From positions 1 to 64,000 of the forward strand of contig NZ_JAGGOW010000011.1 in NCBI RefSeq assembly GCF_018614135.1: 64,000 nucleotides of DNA. Direction: 5' to 3'. A program made the translations under genes and the position numbers. Positions 47,421 to 57,038 of this stretch are shown piece after piece. The notes beneath the pieces were generated by a model that was not told where the DNA came from, made no database searches, and saw only the letters and a program-made list of their open reading frames with translations. The DNA comes from Streptomyces sp. ISL-66 (lineage in GTDB: Bacteria > Actinomycetota > Actinomycetes > Streptomycetales > Streptomycetaceae). Position 1 is the stretch's first letter; each line of letters starts with the position of its first letter.

Positions 47421-48547
47421 CAGATCTCCATCCCGAACGGCCGGGTGAAACGGATGTCACCCTCGACCATGTCTCGCATGTCTTCTACGTTGTGGCGGAA
47501 CATCAGCATCCGCTCGATGCCGAAGCCGAAGGCGAACCCGCTGTACTTCTCCGGGTCCACGCCGCAGGCGGTGAGCACCTTCGGGTTGACCATGCCGCAG
47601 CCGCCGAGCTCGATCCAGCCCTCGCTGGAGCAGGTGCGGCACGGGCGGTCGGGGTTGCCCACCGATTCGCCGCGGCACACGTAGCACTGCATGTCCATCT
47701 CGGCGGACGGCTCGGTGAAGGGGAAGAAGTGCGGGCGCAGGCGCGTGGTGGTGCCCTCGCCGAACAGCTCCTGCACCATGTGGTCCATGGTGCCCTTCAG
47801 GTCCGCCATGGTCAGGCCCTCGTCCACGGCGAGCAGCTCGACCTGGTGGAAGACCGGGGTGTGCGTCGCGTCGAGCTCGTCGGTGCGGTACACCCGCCCC
47901 GGGCACACGATGTAGACGGGGGGCTTGCGCTCCAGCAGCGAGCGCGCCTGCACCGGGGAGGTGTGGGTGCGCAGCACGACGCCGGACTCGTCGCCCTCGG
48001 TGCCTGCCGGCCCCCGGACGAAGAAGGTGTCCTGCATCTGGCGCGCCGGGTGGTCGGGCGTGAAGTTGAGGGCGTCGAAGTTGAACCACTCCGCCTCGAC
48101 CTCGGGGCCCTCCGCGACCTCGTACCCCATGGCCACGAAGATGTCCGCGATGCGGTCCATCAGCGTGGTCAGGGGGTGCCGGGCGCCCGCGGGAACCCGG
48201 TCGTAGGGCAGCGTGACGTCCACCGCCTCCTCGACCAGCACCCGCTCGTCGCGCTCGACTTCGAGCGCGACCGTGCGGGCCCCGAAGGCCTTGTTCACGG
48301 CGCCCCGGGCCTGGCCCACGCGCTTGCCCGCCTCGGCCTTGGCCTGAGGTGGCAGCGCGCCGATCTCGCGGTTGGCGAGCGCCAGGGGCGAGCGGTCGCC
48401 CATGTGCGCGGTCTTCGCCTCACGCAGCGCGTCGAGGTCGCCCGCGGAGGCGAAGGCGGCGAGCGCCTCGTCCCGCATGCGCTCGATCTCATCCGGTTTC
48501 AGTGCCTCGACCTCAACAGGGTCGTACGACTTGTTCGGTGCCGACAT
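47420..48547 (-). CDS. pheS: Phenylalanyl-tRNA synthetase alpha subunit
   Basis: 375 residues from the ATG at 48547. The N-terminal coiled-coil tRNA-binding arm is about 1-100. The class II catalytic motifs are seen: [55 protein letters not shown] (motif 1 and start of 2), [15 protein letters not shown] (motif 2) and [23 protein letters not shown] (motif 3). It charges tRNA-Phe together with PheT. The gene follows a histidine kinase gene at 152 bases, and no T-box or Phe-rich leader peptide was found there. Confidence 0.97.
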   Translation of the reverse strand: MSAPNKSYDPVEVEALKPDEIERMRDEALAAFASAGDLDALREAKTAHMGDRSPLALANREIGALPPQAKAEAGKRVGQARGAVNKAFGARTVALEVERDERVLVEEAVDVTLPYDRVPAGARHPLTTLMDRIADIFVAMGYEVAEGPEVEAEWFNFDALNFTPDHPARQMQDTFFVRGPAGTEGDESGVVLRTHTSPVQARSLLERKPPVYIVCPGRVYRTDELDATHTPVFHQVELLAVDEGLTMADLKGTMDHMVQELFGEGTTTRLRPHFFPFTEPSAEMDMQCYVCRGESVGNPDRPCRTCSSEGWIELGGCGMVNPKVLTACGVDPEKYSGFAFGFGIERMLMFRHNVEDMRDMVEGDIRFTRPFGMEI

Positions 48548-48699
48548 CTCTTCCCGTACTTCCGATGGCTGGCTGGTGGGTCCCCCGCGCGACGCGCAGG
48601 ACGCGCTCGGCACTAGGACACAAAGGTGCCAAAGGTCGAGTCTAAAGGTCGCTGGGGGTGAAGGGGCCCGTGGGCCGCCTGGCGAGACGCTCCGCAGGA

Positions 48700-50016
48700 C
48701 TACTGCGTGAGGTACGCCGGGGCGGCGACGGGCAGGATAAATCGGAACTCGGCCCCGCCGCCGGGGCCGCGGCCGACCCTGATGGTGCCGCCGTGGGCTT
48801 CCACGATCCCCTTGACGATGTACAGGCCCAGGCCGGTGCCGCCGCGCTTGCTGCCCCGCCAGAAGCGGGTGAAGACGCGGCCCATCGACTCCTCGGGGAT
48901 CCCGGGGCCCTCATCGGTCACGGTGACGGCGGTTCCCTTCTCGGTCTTCCCCGCGGCGTTCGCGAAGGTGGTCGGCGCTACGTCGATGGTGACCGTTCCC
49001 TCGCCGTGCCGCACCGCATTTTCGAGGAGGTTGCCGAGGATCTGGTCAATTTTGTCCGGGTCCGCCCAGAGATCGGGCAGCGGCCGGCTCACGCTGACGA
49101 GGAACCGCTCCGGGGCCTGCCCGTTCGCGGTGAGCGCCTGGACGTGCCGGCCGACGGCGGTGGCGATGTCGACCGGCTGGCGGCGCACCTCGAGACGGCC
49201 GGAGTCGATGCGGGAGATGTCGAGGAGCTCCGCGATGAGCCGGGTGACGCGGTTGGCGTCGGCGTCGACGGTCTCCAGCATCAGCCGCTTCTGGTCGTCG
49301 GTGAACCGCTCCCACTTGGCGAGCAGGGTCGCCGTGAACCCCTTGACGGAGGTCAGCGGGGAGCGCAGCTCGTGCGCGACGGTGGCGATCAGCTCGGCGT
49401 GGCTGCGCTCGGTGCGCCGCCGGGCCTCGGTGCCCCGCAGGGTGACCACGAGACGGCGCACCGGGCCGGTGGGATGGGTGCGGACGTAGCGGGCGGAGAC
49501 GAGCACCTCGCGGCCACCGGGGAGCAGCAGGTTCCGCTCGGGCTGGCCGCGCCGGGTGGCGAGGCCGCCGTACGGATCGGTCATGGCCCACCAGCGGCGG
49601 CCTTCGAGGTCCTCCAGCGGGAGCGCCCGCTCGATGTCCACGCCGATGGCCTCGCCGGCCGCGAGCGCGGTGATGCGCGCGGCGGCGGAGTTGAAGCAGA
49701 CGACCCGGCCGGTGGCATCGGCGATCACGAGCCCGTCGGGCAGGTCGTCGGGGTCGATCCCGAGACCGGCGAACTCGCCGCCCGCGTCCGGTCCGGGGCC
49801 GGAACCCGTGCCGGTCTCCTGGCCGGCGCCCGTGCCGGTACCGGGTCCGGGACCCGGGAGGCCTACGGGGCTCGCGTGCGCGGGCCGGGCGGACTGGGCG
49901 GGTGGCGCGGGCTGGGCGGGCACCCGGGCGGCCTCGGCCCGCTGGGGCACGGCCGCCAGGACCGGTGCACCGGGTGCCTTGGCGGCACCTGGCGAGCTGT
50001 TCGTACCGACGGTCAT
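48700..50016 (-). CDS. PAS-domain sensor histidine kinase
   Basis: 438 residues from the ATG at 50016. An Ala/Pro/Gly-rich N-terminal 75 residues is followed by a PAS domain ([38 protein letters not shown], about 92-200), the phospho-acceptor H-box ([23 protein letters not shown]) and an ATPase domain with N-box [15 protein letters not shown]1 [12 protein letters not shown] and G2 [11 protein letters not shown]. No membrane helices are seen, so it is probably cytosolic. No response regulator is adjacent, making it an orphan kinase. It sits between the trmH-type gene and pheS. Confidence 0.92.
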   Translation of the reverse strand: MTVGTNSSPGAAKAPGAPVLAAVPQRAEAARVPAQPAPPAQSARPAHASPVGLPGPGPGTGTGAGQETGTGSGPGPDAGGEFAGLGIDPDDLPDGLVIADATGRVVCFNSAAARITALAAGEAIGVDIERALPLEDLEGRRWWAMTDPYGGLATRRGQPERNLLLPGGREVLVSARYVRTHPTGPVRRLVVTLRGTEARRRTERSHAELIATVAHELRSPLTSVKGFTATLLAKWERFTDDQKRLMLETVDADANRVTRLIAELLDISRIDSGRLEVRRQPVDIATAVGRHVQALTANGQAPERFLVSVSRPLPDLWADPDKIDQILGNLLENAVRHGEGTVTIDVAPTTFANAAGKTEKGTAVTVTDEGPGIPEESMGRVFTRFWRGSKRGGTGLGLYIVKGIVEAHGGTIRVGRGPGGGAEFRFILPVAAPAYLTQ

Positions 50017-50071
50017 GTCCCCGTACCCCACATCTCCGAGTAGCGCAGTGGGCCCCCGGGCGGCCACATTA

Positions 50072-50932
<861 letters not shown>

Positions 50933-50970
50933 GGAGGTCGGCTCGCTTCCGTGCGTACTGCGGGTCGAAA

Positions 50971-51009
50971 CGGGTGGAACGGGTGGAACGGGTGGAACGG
51001 GTGGAACGG
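50971..51009. repeat. CGGGTGGAA tandem repeat
   Basis: Four perfect copies of the 9-base unit CGGGTGGAA and a partial fifth lie between the trmH-type gene (start 50932) and rplT, just past the ribosomal operon terminator. No coding frame is implied. Confidence 0.9.
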
Positions 51010-51040
51010 TGTATCCCCGTGGAACAGGTGGATCAACGCA

Positions 51041-51073
51041 CCGGACCCGCAGGCGCGAGGCCTGCGGGTCCGG
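51041..51073 (-). terminator. Terminator after rplT
   Basis: A 14-base perfect stem (CCGGACCCGCAGGC and its reverse complement) with a 5-base loop, 35 bases beyond the rplT stop codon. Confidence 0.88.
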
Positions 51074-51107
51074 GCAATTACTGCAGCCTTGAAGGGCGTG
51101 CTGCTGC

Positions 51108-51494
51108 TTAGGCAGCGACCTTCGGGGCGTTGACGTCGGCCGGGAGGGCCTTCTGCGCGACCTCGACCAGCGCGGCGAACGCGTTGGCGTCGTTGACGGC
51201 CAGCTCGGCGAGGATCTTGCGGTCCACCTCGATGTTGGCGGCCTTCAGACCCTGGATGAGGCGGTTGTACGTCATGCCGTTCTGGCGGGCAGCAGCGTTG
51301 ATGCGCTGGATCCACAGCTGACGGAAGTCGCCCTTGCGCTTCTTGCGGTCGTTGAAGTTGTAGACCAGCGAGTGGGTGACCTGCTCCTTGGCCTTGCGGT
51401 ACAGGCGCGAACGCTGACCGCGGTAGCCCTTGGCCGCCTCGAGGATTGCCCGGCGCTTCTTGTGGGCGTTTACTGCCCGCTTGACGCGTGCCAC
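51108..51494 (-). CDS. rplT: 50S ribosomal protein L20
   Basis: 128 residues, with the basic RNA-binding N-terminus [93 protein letters not shown]. It helps assemble the 50S subunit. The C-terminus is longer than in E. coli ([15 protein letters not shown]), as in other actinomycetes. It is the last gene of infC-rpmI-rplT. Confidence 0.98.
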   Translation of the reverse strand: MARVKRAVNAHKKRRAILEAAKGYRGQRSRLYRKAKEQVTHSLVYNFNDRKKRKGDFRQLWIQRINAAARQNGMTYNRLIQGLKAANIEVDRKILAELAVNDANAFAALVEVAQKALPADVNAPKVAA

Positions 51495-51594
51495 TTTTTA
51501 CTCCTTGTAGCGGGGCCGTGGTTGTCTTCACACGGCCCGAATTCGATGGGGTCCCGGTCTTGACGTCCCGCTCCCGGAAGGGGAGCGGAGGACG

Positions 51595-51789
51595 TCACTT
51601 GCCGAGAAGCTTCTTGATCTTCTTGGCGTCGCCGGGGGCCATCTCCGCGGTGCCGGTGAGGCGGCGGGTGACACGGGACGACTTGTGCTCGAGCAGGTGG
51701 CGCTTGCCAGCGCGCTCGCGGAGCACCTTGCCGGAGCCGGTGATCTTGAAGCGCTTCTTGGTCCCGCTGTGCGTCTTGTTCTTCGGCAT
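51595..51789 (-). CDS. rpmI: 50S ribosomal protein L35
   Basis: 64 residues with the characteristic [65 protein letters not shown] small basic protein of the large subunit. It lies 104 bases after infC and 100 bases before rplT in the usual order. Confidence 0.98.
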   Translation of the reverse strand: MPKNKTHSGTKKRFKITGSGKVLRERAGKRHLLEHKSSRVTRRLTGTAEMAPGDAKKIKKLLGK

Positions 51790-51893
51790 AGCGCCGTTAT
51801 CTCCTCGTCGGTGGCGCCCCCACCGGCCCTGTTGGGGGCCGGCTCACCGGAGCGTCATGTTGTGTCGGTGATCCGAGACGGGCTGCCTCGGGA

Positions 51894-52637
51894 TCAGGCC
51901 TCGCTAGGAGCCTCGGGGGAGGCGTCTGCCTCTTCGGGGGCAGTCTCGGCTGCTTCGGTCGCCTCGTCAGAAGCGTCCTCCGCGTCCTCGGCGGCCACGA
52001 TGTCGGTGTCCTCGACCTCGAACTCGACGTCCTCGGAGAGGGCCTCGTCGTCGGTGAGGGCGACACCCTGGCGCTCGGCCTTGCGGGCGGCCTGCGCCTC
52101 GCGGGCTTCGGCCATCGCCTCGGTCTTCTTCTTGTGCGGACCGAGAACCATGATCATGTTTCGGCCGTCCTGCTTCGGGTTCGACTCGATGAACCCGAGG
52201 TCCTCGACGTCCGAAGCGAGGCGCTGCAGCAGTCGGTAGCCGAGTTCCGGCCTGGACTGCTCGCGACCACGGAACATGATCGTGATCTTGACCTTGTCGC
52301 CCTGCTTGAGGAACCGGACGACGTGACCCTTCTTGGTGTCATAGTCGTGCGGGTCGATCTTCGGCCGGAGCTTCATTTCCTTGATGACCGTGTGCGCCTG
52401 GTTCTTGCGCGCCTCACGGGCCTTCATGGCCGACTCGTACTTGAACTTGCCGTAGTCCATGAGCTTGCAAACCGGCGGGCGTGCGGACGCCGCGACCTCG
52501 ACCAGGTCGAGGTCGTACTCCTGCGCGAGCTCGAGCGCCTTCGCAAGCGGCACGATGCCGACCTGCTCGCCACTCGGGCCGACGAGTCGTACCTCGGGAA
52601 CGCGAATCCGGTCGTTGATGCGGGGCTCGGTGCTGAT
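51894..52637 (-). CDS. infC: Translation initiation factor IF-3 with an AUC start and acidic tail
   Basis: 247 residues. The start is taken as ATC at 52637, because GAGGAG stands five bases before it and the family N-terminus [39 protein letters not shown] begins there; no ATG or GTG fits. A rare AUC-type start is typical of infC and lets IF-3 reduce its own translation. IF-3 has an N-domain, a linker (LPKI..), and a C-domain ending with [16 protein letters not shown]. After residue about 180 comes a strongly acidic tail ([32 protein letters not shown]), common in actinomycetes. First gene of infC-rpmI-rplT. Confidence 0.95.
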   Translation of the reverse strand: MSTEPRINDRIRVPEVRLVGPSGEQVGIVPLAKALELAQEYDLDLVEVAASARPPVCKLMDYGKFKYESAMKAREARKNQAHTVIKEMKLRPKIDPHDYDTKKGHVVRFLKQGDKVKITIMFRGREQSRPELGYRLLQRLASDVEDLGFIESNPKQDGRNMIMVLGPHKKKTEAMAEAREAQAARKAERQGVALTDDEALSEDVEFEVEDTDIVAAEDAEDASDEATEAAETAPEEADASPEAPSEA

Positions 52638-52984
52638 GGATCCTCCTCGGTAGCACCACACGGCTGCCTGGAGGACAGCCGCTGACGTAATTCCGTCAGA
52701 CCGACCGCGGCGGGGAATGAAAAAAGCCCCGCCGGGCACAGGCGGGGGCTCCAATACAACCGGAGCACCGTCGCGTGCGAACCGCGGGGCGCAAAATCGG
52801 GCAGCTTTCCATCGTCCGTACGGAACGATGGATACCACCTGACCGGTGACCCGCCTCCCGTGAGGGTGGTCGGGTGGGAGAATCGGAGCCTCCACTTGTT
52901 GGCCGGGCATGTGAGTGTCCGGCCGGTCGATGTACATACTAGCACCCTCGTTGCAAGCCCACCGCTCCGCATATCGTGGTGCAC
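52638..52984 (-). promoter_or_regulatory. Structured infC leader and divergent promoter region
   Basis: Besides the U-tailed terminator, this 347-base gap has a perfect hairpin at 52809-52831 (CCATCGT and ACGATGG arms with a palindromic interior) and a longer imperfect one at 52834-52870 (ACCACC against GGTGGT). One or both could compete with the terminator stem. The divergent DUF1844 gene begins at 52985, so both promoters share the upper part. Confidence 0.55.
52720..52750 (-). terminator. U-tailed terminator inside the infC leader (attenuator)
   Basis: Minus strand: AGCCCCCGCC, a 7-base loop, then GGCGGGGC followed by six T residues. This is an intrinsic terminator of the classic kind, rare in this GC-rich DNA. 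It stands about 83 bases before the infC start and no gene on this strand ends just upstream. It therefore lies in the 5' leader and is probably an attenuator of the ribosomal operon. Confidence 0.8.
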
Positions 52985-53356
52985 ATGACTGACGCGACGC
53001 CCTCCGGTTCCACGCCCGACTCCCCCGACTACGACGACCTGACCCGCGACATCGCGGACGTGCCGGCCGTCGAGGTCATCACCACGGTGGCCGTCCACCT
53101 GCTCAGCGCAGCGGCGGTCAACCTGGGTCTGGACAAGCCCGACTCCGAGCACAAGGACCTCGACGAGGCCCGCAAGCTGATCCACGCCCTCGCCGGGCTG
53201 GTCACCGCGAGCGCCACCGAGATCAGCTCCTTCCACGCCGCCCCCCTGCGCGACGGCCTGAAGTCCCTCCAGCTCGCCTTCCGCGAGGCCTCGCTGGTGC
53301 AGGACGAGCCGGGGCAGGGCCCGGGCGAGAAGTTCACGGGTCCCGTGTACGCGTAA
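52985..53356 (+). CDS. DUF1844 domain protein
   Basis: 123 residues from the ATG at 52985. It contains the DUF1844 pattern [59 protein letters not shown]. In Streptomyces it is often found divergent to infC. It is a small cytosolic helical protein of unknown function. The C-terminal FTGPVYA is also conserved. Confidence 0.9.
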   Translation: MTDATPSGSTPDSPDYDDLTRDIADVPAVEVITTVAVHLLSAAAVNLGLDKPDSEHKDLDEARKLIHALAGLVTASATEISSFHAAPLRDGLKSLQLAFREASLVQDEPGQGPGEKFTGPVYA

Positions 53357-53401
53357 GGACATAGGACGCGTAGGACACGTCACGAAGCCACGGAAGAAGA
53401 G

Positions 53402-53429
53402 GGGGACCCGAGCCACCGCTCGGGTCCCC
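53402..53429. terminator. Terminator between DUF1844 and the SseB-like gene
   Basis: A perfect 12-base stem GGGGACCCGAGC / GCTCGGGTCCCC with a CACC loop, flanked by AAG and CTT. It separates two convergent genes and can serve both. Confidence 0.85.
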
Positions 53430-53462
53430 TTCGCATGCGCACGTGCGGGCGGCCGCCCTTCG

Positions 53463-54218
53463 TCAGCGCGTGAACAGCGCCTCGCCGGGCGGGACCGGAG
53501 CCCCCTGCGGGAGCAGGGCCAGGTCCAGACCTCCTACGAGGCGTGCGCGCAAGGTCTCGTCGGCCGCCAGGGCCTCGGCCACGCGCCGGGCCGCGACCGG
53601 GGCCCCGGAACCGGGGGCCAGCACGACGGCCAGGGTGCCGTCGGCGTCCTCGCCGCCCGGGCCCAGGTGGGCCGCGAGCACGGCGGGCTCAGCGGCCACG
53701 ACAGCCCGTACCGCCTCGCGCACGGCGGGATCGGCGAGGGGACCGGCGTCCGTGCGGCCCTCGGCCAGTGCCAGCAGCGCGGGGCCGCTGAGCTGGTAGG
53801 TGACCGGCCCGGACAGGTCGATGACGACGGTGTCGGCCTTCTCGTGCGCGGCGGCGGCCAGGGCCTGGTGCAGCGGGACCGCCACCGGGCGGGCCGCCGG
53901 GTCCCACAGGGCCAGCGAGGCGGTGGACGTGAAGGCGGGCAGCGCCCGCCGGTCCCCCGCCCGCAGCGTGGGGACGGCCATGTCGCTGGTCTTCTCGCGC
54001 GTGAGCCCGGTCTCGGGGTCGGTCTCGACCTCGCCGAGGACCGCGACGACGGGCACCAGCAGCCGGGCGCTCCGCAGCGCGGCCAGCACCTCCGGCTCTG
54101 TGCTCCGGTCCGCGGACCAGGCCGCGAGGGCCGCGCTCAGCCGCGGGTCGGCGGAGCCGTCGTCGTCGGAGAAGCCGGGGTCGGGGATGTTCTTGTTCGA
54201 AACCGTCTTGTTCGCCAC
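53463..54218 (-). CDS. SseB-like protein
   Basis: 251 residues from a GTG at 54218. The central domain (PEVLAALRSARLLVPVVAVLGEVETDPETGLTREKTSDMAVPTLRAGDRRALPAFTSTASLALWDPAARPVAVPLHQALAAAAHEKADTVVID) has the SseB N-terminal family features: a charged strand and the GDRRALPAFTS motif. It probably serves as an enhanced-serine-sensitivity-type accessory protein; biochemical function is unclear. It is downstream of the mycosin-like protease gene with a 2-base gap, so cotranscribed. Confidence 0.82.
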   Translation of the reverse strand: MANKTVSNKNIPDPGFSDDDGSADPRLSAALAAWSADRSTEPEVLAALRSARLLVPVVAVLGEVETDPETGLTREKTSDMAVPTLRAGDRRALPAFTSTASLALWDPAARPVAVPLHQALAAAAHEKADTVVIDLSGPVTYQLSGPALLALAEGRTDAGPLADPAVREAVRAVVAAEPAVLAAHLGPGGEDADGTLAVVLAPGSGAPVAARRVAEALAADETLRARLVGGLDLALLPQGAPVPPGEALFTR

Positions 54219-54220
54219 AG

Positions 54221-55411
54221 TTACCCGACCCTATCCCCCCGCGCCGGCTTCGGCCGCCGGGCCAGTACGCCGGCCAGTGCGAGCAGCACCAGTCCGGCGG
54301 CGGCCCCCGCCGGGGCACCCAGGCGGGCCCGGCGCTCGGGGTTCCCCGGCCGCTCGGGGCCGGGGCCGAAGTAGGGGCCCGCGGCCGGGGCGGGCGAGGG
54401 CCGGGGCGGCTCGCCGGTCATCGCCTCGGCGGCCTGGAGGGCGGCGACCGGGTCCACCAGGCCGAAGCCGCGGGAGTCGTCGCGGCCGCCGGCCGGGGAG
54501 TCGGCAGCGGTGTCCTCAAGCAGCTTCTTGATCTGCGCCGGCGACAGGTCGGGGTGGGCGGCCTTGACCAGGGCGACGGCGCCGGAGACGAAGGCGGACG
54601 CGGCGCTGGTGCCCCAGCCCTCGTAGTAGGAGAGGTCGGGGTCGGCGATGACCACGTCGACGCCGGGCGCGCTGACGGTGGCGTACCAGTTGCGGGTGGA
54701 GAAGGCGGCCTTCTCGCCCTTGCGGTCGACGGCCGTGACGGCGATGACGCCGGGGTAGGCGGCCGGGTAGGAAGCGTGGTCCCCCTGTTCGCCGCCGTTG
54801 CCGGCGGAGGCGACGACGACCACGCCCTTGGCCAGGGCGTACTGCACGGCCTCGTCCTCTCCGGCCTCGTGGTGGGCGGAGCTGCTGTCGTCGCCCAGGG
54901 ACAGGTTGATCACGTCGGCCCCGTGGTCGGCGGCCCAGCGGATGCCCTCGGCGAGGGCGCCGCCCTTGCTGTCACCGGCCTTGCTCCGGCCCGGGTCGCC
55001 CTCCTCCAGGATCACGCGGACCGGGAGGATCTTCGCCTGGGGTGCGATGCCGAGGACTCCCTGCCGGCGGCTGGGTCCGTGGCCGTGGCCGGCGATGATC
55101 CCGGCCATGGCGGTGCCGTGGCGGGCCCAGGCGCGGTCGCCGCGGCCGGCGCCCATGCCGACGAGGTCGGTGCCCCCGAGGACCTGGCCGGCCAGGTCGG
55201 GGTGGGCTGCGTCGACGCCGGTGTCCAGAACGGCGACGGTGACGCCGTCGCCCCGGGTGGTGCCCCAGGCCTCTTCGGCGCGCAGGGCGATGAGGCCCCA
55301 CTGGCGGTCGCGGACGGCATCGGCGGCTGCGGTGGGCGCGGCGACGGCGGCCAGGAGGGCGCCCAGGGCGATCCCCGCGGCGGCGGCGCGGCGGCTCGGC
55401 AGAAGGCTCAC
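54221..55411 (-). CDS. Mycosin-like secreted subtilase with C-terminal membrane anchor
   Basis: 396 residues from a GTG at 55411. A signal peptide (SLLPSRRAAAAGIALGALLAAVAAPTAAA) is followed by a subtilisin (S8) domain. The catalytic triad is Asp in VAVLDTGVDAAHPDLAG, His in RHGTAMAGIIAGHGHG and Ser in GTSAASAFVSGAVALVKAAHPDLSP. A Pro-rich stretch and a transmembrane helix (APAGAAAGLVLLALAGVLARRPKP) end the protein, like mycosin proteases of type VII secretion. No other ESX genes are nearby. An SseB-like gene follows directly. Confidence 0.92.
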   Translation of the reverse strand: MSLLPSRRAAAAGIALGALLAAVAAPTAAADAVRDRQWGLIALRAEEAWGTTRGDGVTVAVLDTGVDAAHPDLAGQVLGGTDLVGMGAGRGDRAWARHGTAMAGIIAGHGHGPSRRQGVLGIAPQAKILPVRVILEEGDPGRSKAGDSKGGALAEGIRWAADHGADVINLSLGDDSSSAHHEAGEDEAVQYALAKGVVVVASAGNGGEQGDHASYPAAYPGVIAVTAVDRKGEKAAFSTRNWYATVSAPGVDVVIADPDLSYYEGWGTSAASAFVSGAVALVKAAHPDLSPAQIKKLLEDTAADSPAGGRDDSRGFGLVDPVAALQAAEAMTGEPPRPSPAPAAGPYFGPGPERPGNPERRARLGAPAGAAAGLVLLALAGVLARRPKPARGDRVG

Positions 55412-55514
55412 GGGCGACTCATCGGACGGCTGATCGGACGGCTGATCGGACGGCTCGTTGGACGGCTCGTTGGACGGCTCGCCGGGTGGCTGATCGGACC
55501 GCTCGTCAGGCGGC
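55412..55514. repeat. 12-base tandem repeat upstream of the protease
   Basis: About eight copies of a 12-base unit (GGACGGCTGATC with a GTT/CGG variant) fill the gap between the upstream membrane-protein gene and the GTG start of the protease. Read in the protease frame they give E-P-S-N/E-P-S-D/Q-P-S-D repeats that run directly into the protease start, but no start codon exists upstream in that frame. Confidence 0.85.
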
Positions 55515-56288
55515 TCATCGGGCGGGCGCCGCAGACGGCGGGGCCGCGAGGGCCCGTACGGCGCGTTCCACGCGGTCGGCGACGGCCTTGGCCTCGTGGC
55601 CGAGGCCCGCCTGGGCCGCGGGTCCGGTGGCGTCCTTGGTCATCGTCTCCTCGGCGGGGCGGGGGCCGTCCAGGACTCGGCCGTCGGCGAAGGCGGAGAC
55701 CGTGTAGACGACGACGGGTGCCTCCGGGAGCACGGAGGCGGTCCAGGCCGCGCGACGGTCGTCGGGGAATCCGTAGCCGGGCGGGGCGGTCAGCCGGCCC
55801 CGCAGCGCGTTCACGGCGGTGGCGTCGGCGGGGGCGAAGACCATGCCGACGGTGACGAGCGAGCTGCGGGTGGCATCGGTGTAGGTGGCGCGGAGCACGC
55901 GGGTGCAGCCTGCTTCGGCGAGCAGCGCCCGCCAGTCGGCGGCGAGCGCGGCGGAGCAGTCGGCGTCGGGGGCCAGCGCGACGCGGGTCCACGTGCGGTC
56001 GGCGCCGCCGGGGCCGGAGCCGGTCCCGTCGAGGACGGGCGGGAAGAGGGTGTCGACGGGGGTGGCCCGCCAGAGGGAGGCCGCCTTGCGGTAGGCGGCG
56101 TCGGCGGTCCGGGCCTGGCGCTCGGCGCGGCGTTCGGTGACGGCCGAGTAGCCCGCGGCGGCGGTGAGGCCGAAGCCGATGAGCCCGCACAGTACGGCGG
56201 CGAAGACCCTGCCGGGCCGGCGTCGGGGCGGAGCGGGGGGCCGGTCGGGCGCGGTGAGGACCTCGCCGTGCGGTGTGGACGTGCTCAT
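55515..56288 (-). CDS. Single-pass membrane protein upstream of the mycosin-like protease
   Basis: 257 residues from the ATG at 56288. A polar Pro-rich N-terminus (STSTPHGEVLTAPDRPPAPPRRRPG) precedes one hydrophobic segment (FAAVLCGLIGFGLTAAAGYSAV, about 30-50) and an external domain with two Cys (ADCSAALAADWRALLAEAGCTRV) that could form a disulfide. No known domain. It lies one repeat array away from the protease gene on the same strand, and in related Streptomyces a gene like this accompanies the protease, so it may be a partner or substrate. Confidence 0.75.
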   Translation of the reverse strand: MSTSTPHGEVLTAPDRPPAPPRRRPGRVFAAVLCGLIGFGLTAAAGYSAVTERRAERQARTADAAYRKAASLWRATPVDTLFPPVLDGTGSGPGGADRTWTRVALAPDADCSAALAADWRALLAEAGCTRVLRATYTDATRSSLVTVGMVFAPADATAVNALRGRLTAPPGYGFPDDRRAAWTASVLPEAPVVVYTVSAFADGRVLDGPRPAEETMTKDATGPAAQAGLGHEAKAVADRVERAVRALAAPPSAAPAR

Positions 56289-56394
56289 CCGGCGGCTCAG
56301 CCCCCCGTTCCGTCCGGCTGCCTGCCCTTACTTTACGTGCTCGTCCCAGCCGGCCGGCTGCCGGGCGTCCTGGCCCGGCAGCTCGGCGAGCGTC

Positions 56395-56817
56395 CTACTG
56401 GGCGATCTGCACGCCCGTCAGAGCGGGTACGAACTGGTCGAGCTCGGCGCGCCAGTAGCGGTTGATGTTGAGGCGGGTGGGCTTCTCCTCGCCCGGGAAC
56501 TGGAAGCGCAGGGAGCTCCACAGCATGTTGCGCTTGACGTCGGTGACCAGCTGGCGGGCCTCGTCGAGCGGGATGACGTGGACGAGCTCCTTGGGACGGT
56601 TGCTCATCCGGGAGGCGCGGTGGACGGCGACGACCTGCTCGGTCAGGGTGACGAAGTAGTACTTCACGAAGAGCTGGCCGATCAGGCCGAGCTCGTTCAT
56701 CAGCCAGGGGCTCGGGCCGGTGATGGTGTGGAAGGTGACCACCGGGCGGTCGTTCGGCTCGATCTCGCGGATCGCCTGTGCGACCTGTTCCTGCATGGTG
56801 GACTTGCGGATGGCCAT
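56395..56817 (-). CDS. Conserved hypothetical protein
   Basis: 140 residues from the ATG at 56817 (MAIRKSTMQEQVAQAIREIE). It contains a beta-rich stretch, VTFHTITGPSPWLMNELGLIGQLFVKYYFVTLTEQVVAVHRASRMSNRPKELVHVIPLDEARQLVTDVKRNMLWSSLRFQFPGEEKPTRLNINRYWRAELDQFV, resembling a PH-like or YokE-type domain. No signal peptide or membrane segment. A hypothetical Streptomyces protein; function unknown. Confidence 0.75.
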   Translation of the reverse strand: MAIRKSTMQEQVAQAIREIEPNDRPVVTFHTITGPSPWLMNELGLIGQLFVKYYFVTLTEQVVAVHRASRMSNRPKELVHVIPLDEARQLVTDVKRNMLWSSLRFQFPGEEKPTRLNINRYWRAELDQFVPALTGVQIAQ

Positions 56818-57038
56818 CTGGCTCTTCCCTCTACGTGGTGACTCCCCGCCGGATGCCGGCCTGGGGACGCGCGAGAGTAGGCACATTCGAACGGCCGTCT
56901 CAACGGCCAAAAGGGGCATCCGGCGGTCGGGGCCGAATATTGATCAGATCGTCATCCCGGGCCTCTGACCTGGCGGGGAGTACCCGAGGGTCCGCGAACC
57001 CCTACCCACGGGTACACCCATCTGGCAGGCTGCCGCCC

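Noticed and set aside
44499..47684. Very long plus-strand open frame over the pheT region
   Set aside because: It is the shadow of pheT and pheS on the minus strand; its amino-acid make-up is all Gly/Arg/Ala/Val/Asp and has no family pattern. Similar shadows over cbiET, argH/argG, glnA4 and the GH9 gene were left out for the same reason.
48548..48699. T-box or Phe leader peptide before pheS
   Set aside because: No T-box consensus and no frame rich in Phe codons was found in the 152-base gap.
53029..53337. Minus-strand frame inside DUF1844
   Set aside because: It mirrors the DUF1844 gene and lacks its own ribosome site or family pattern.
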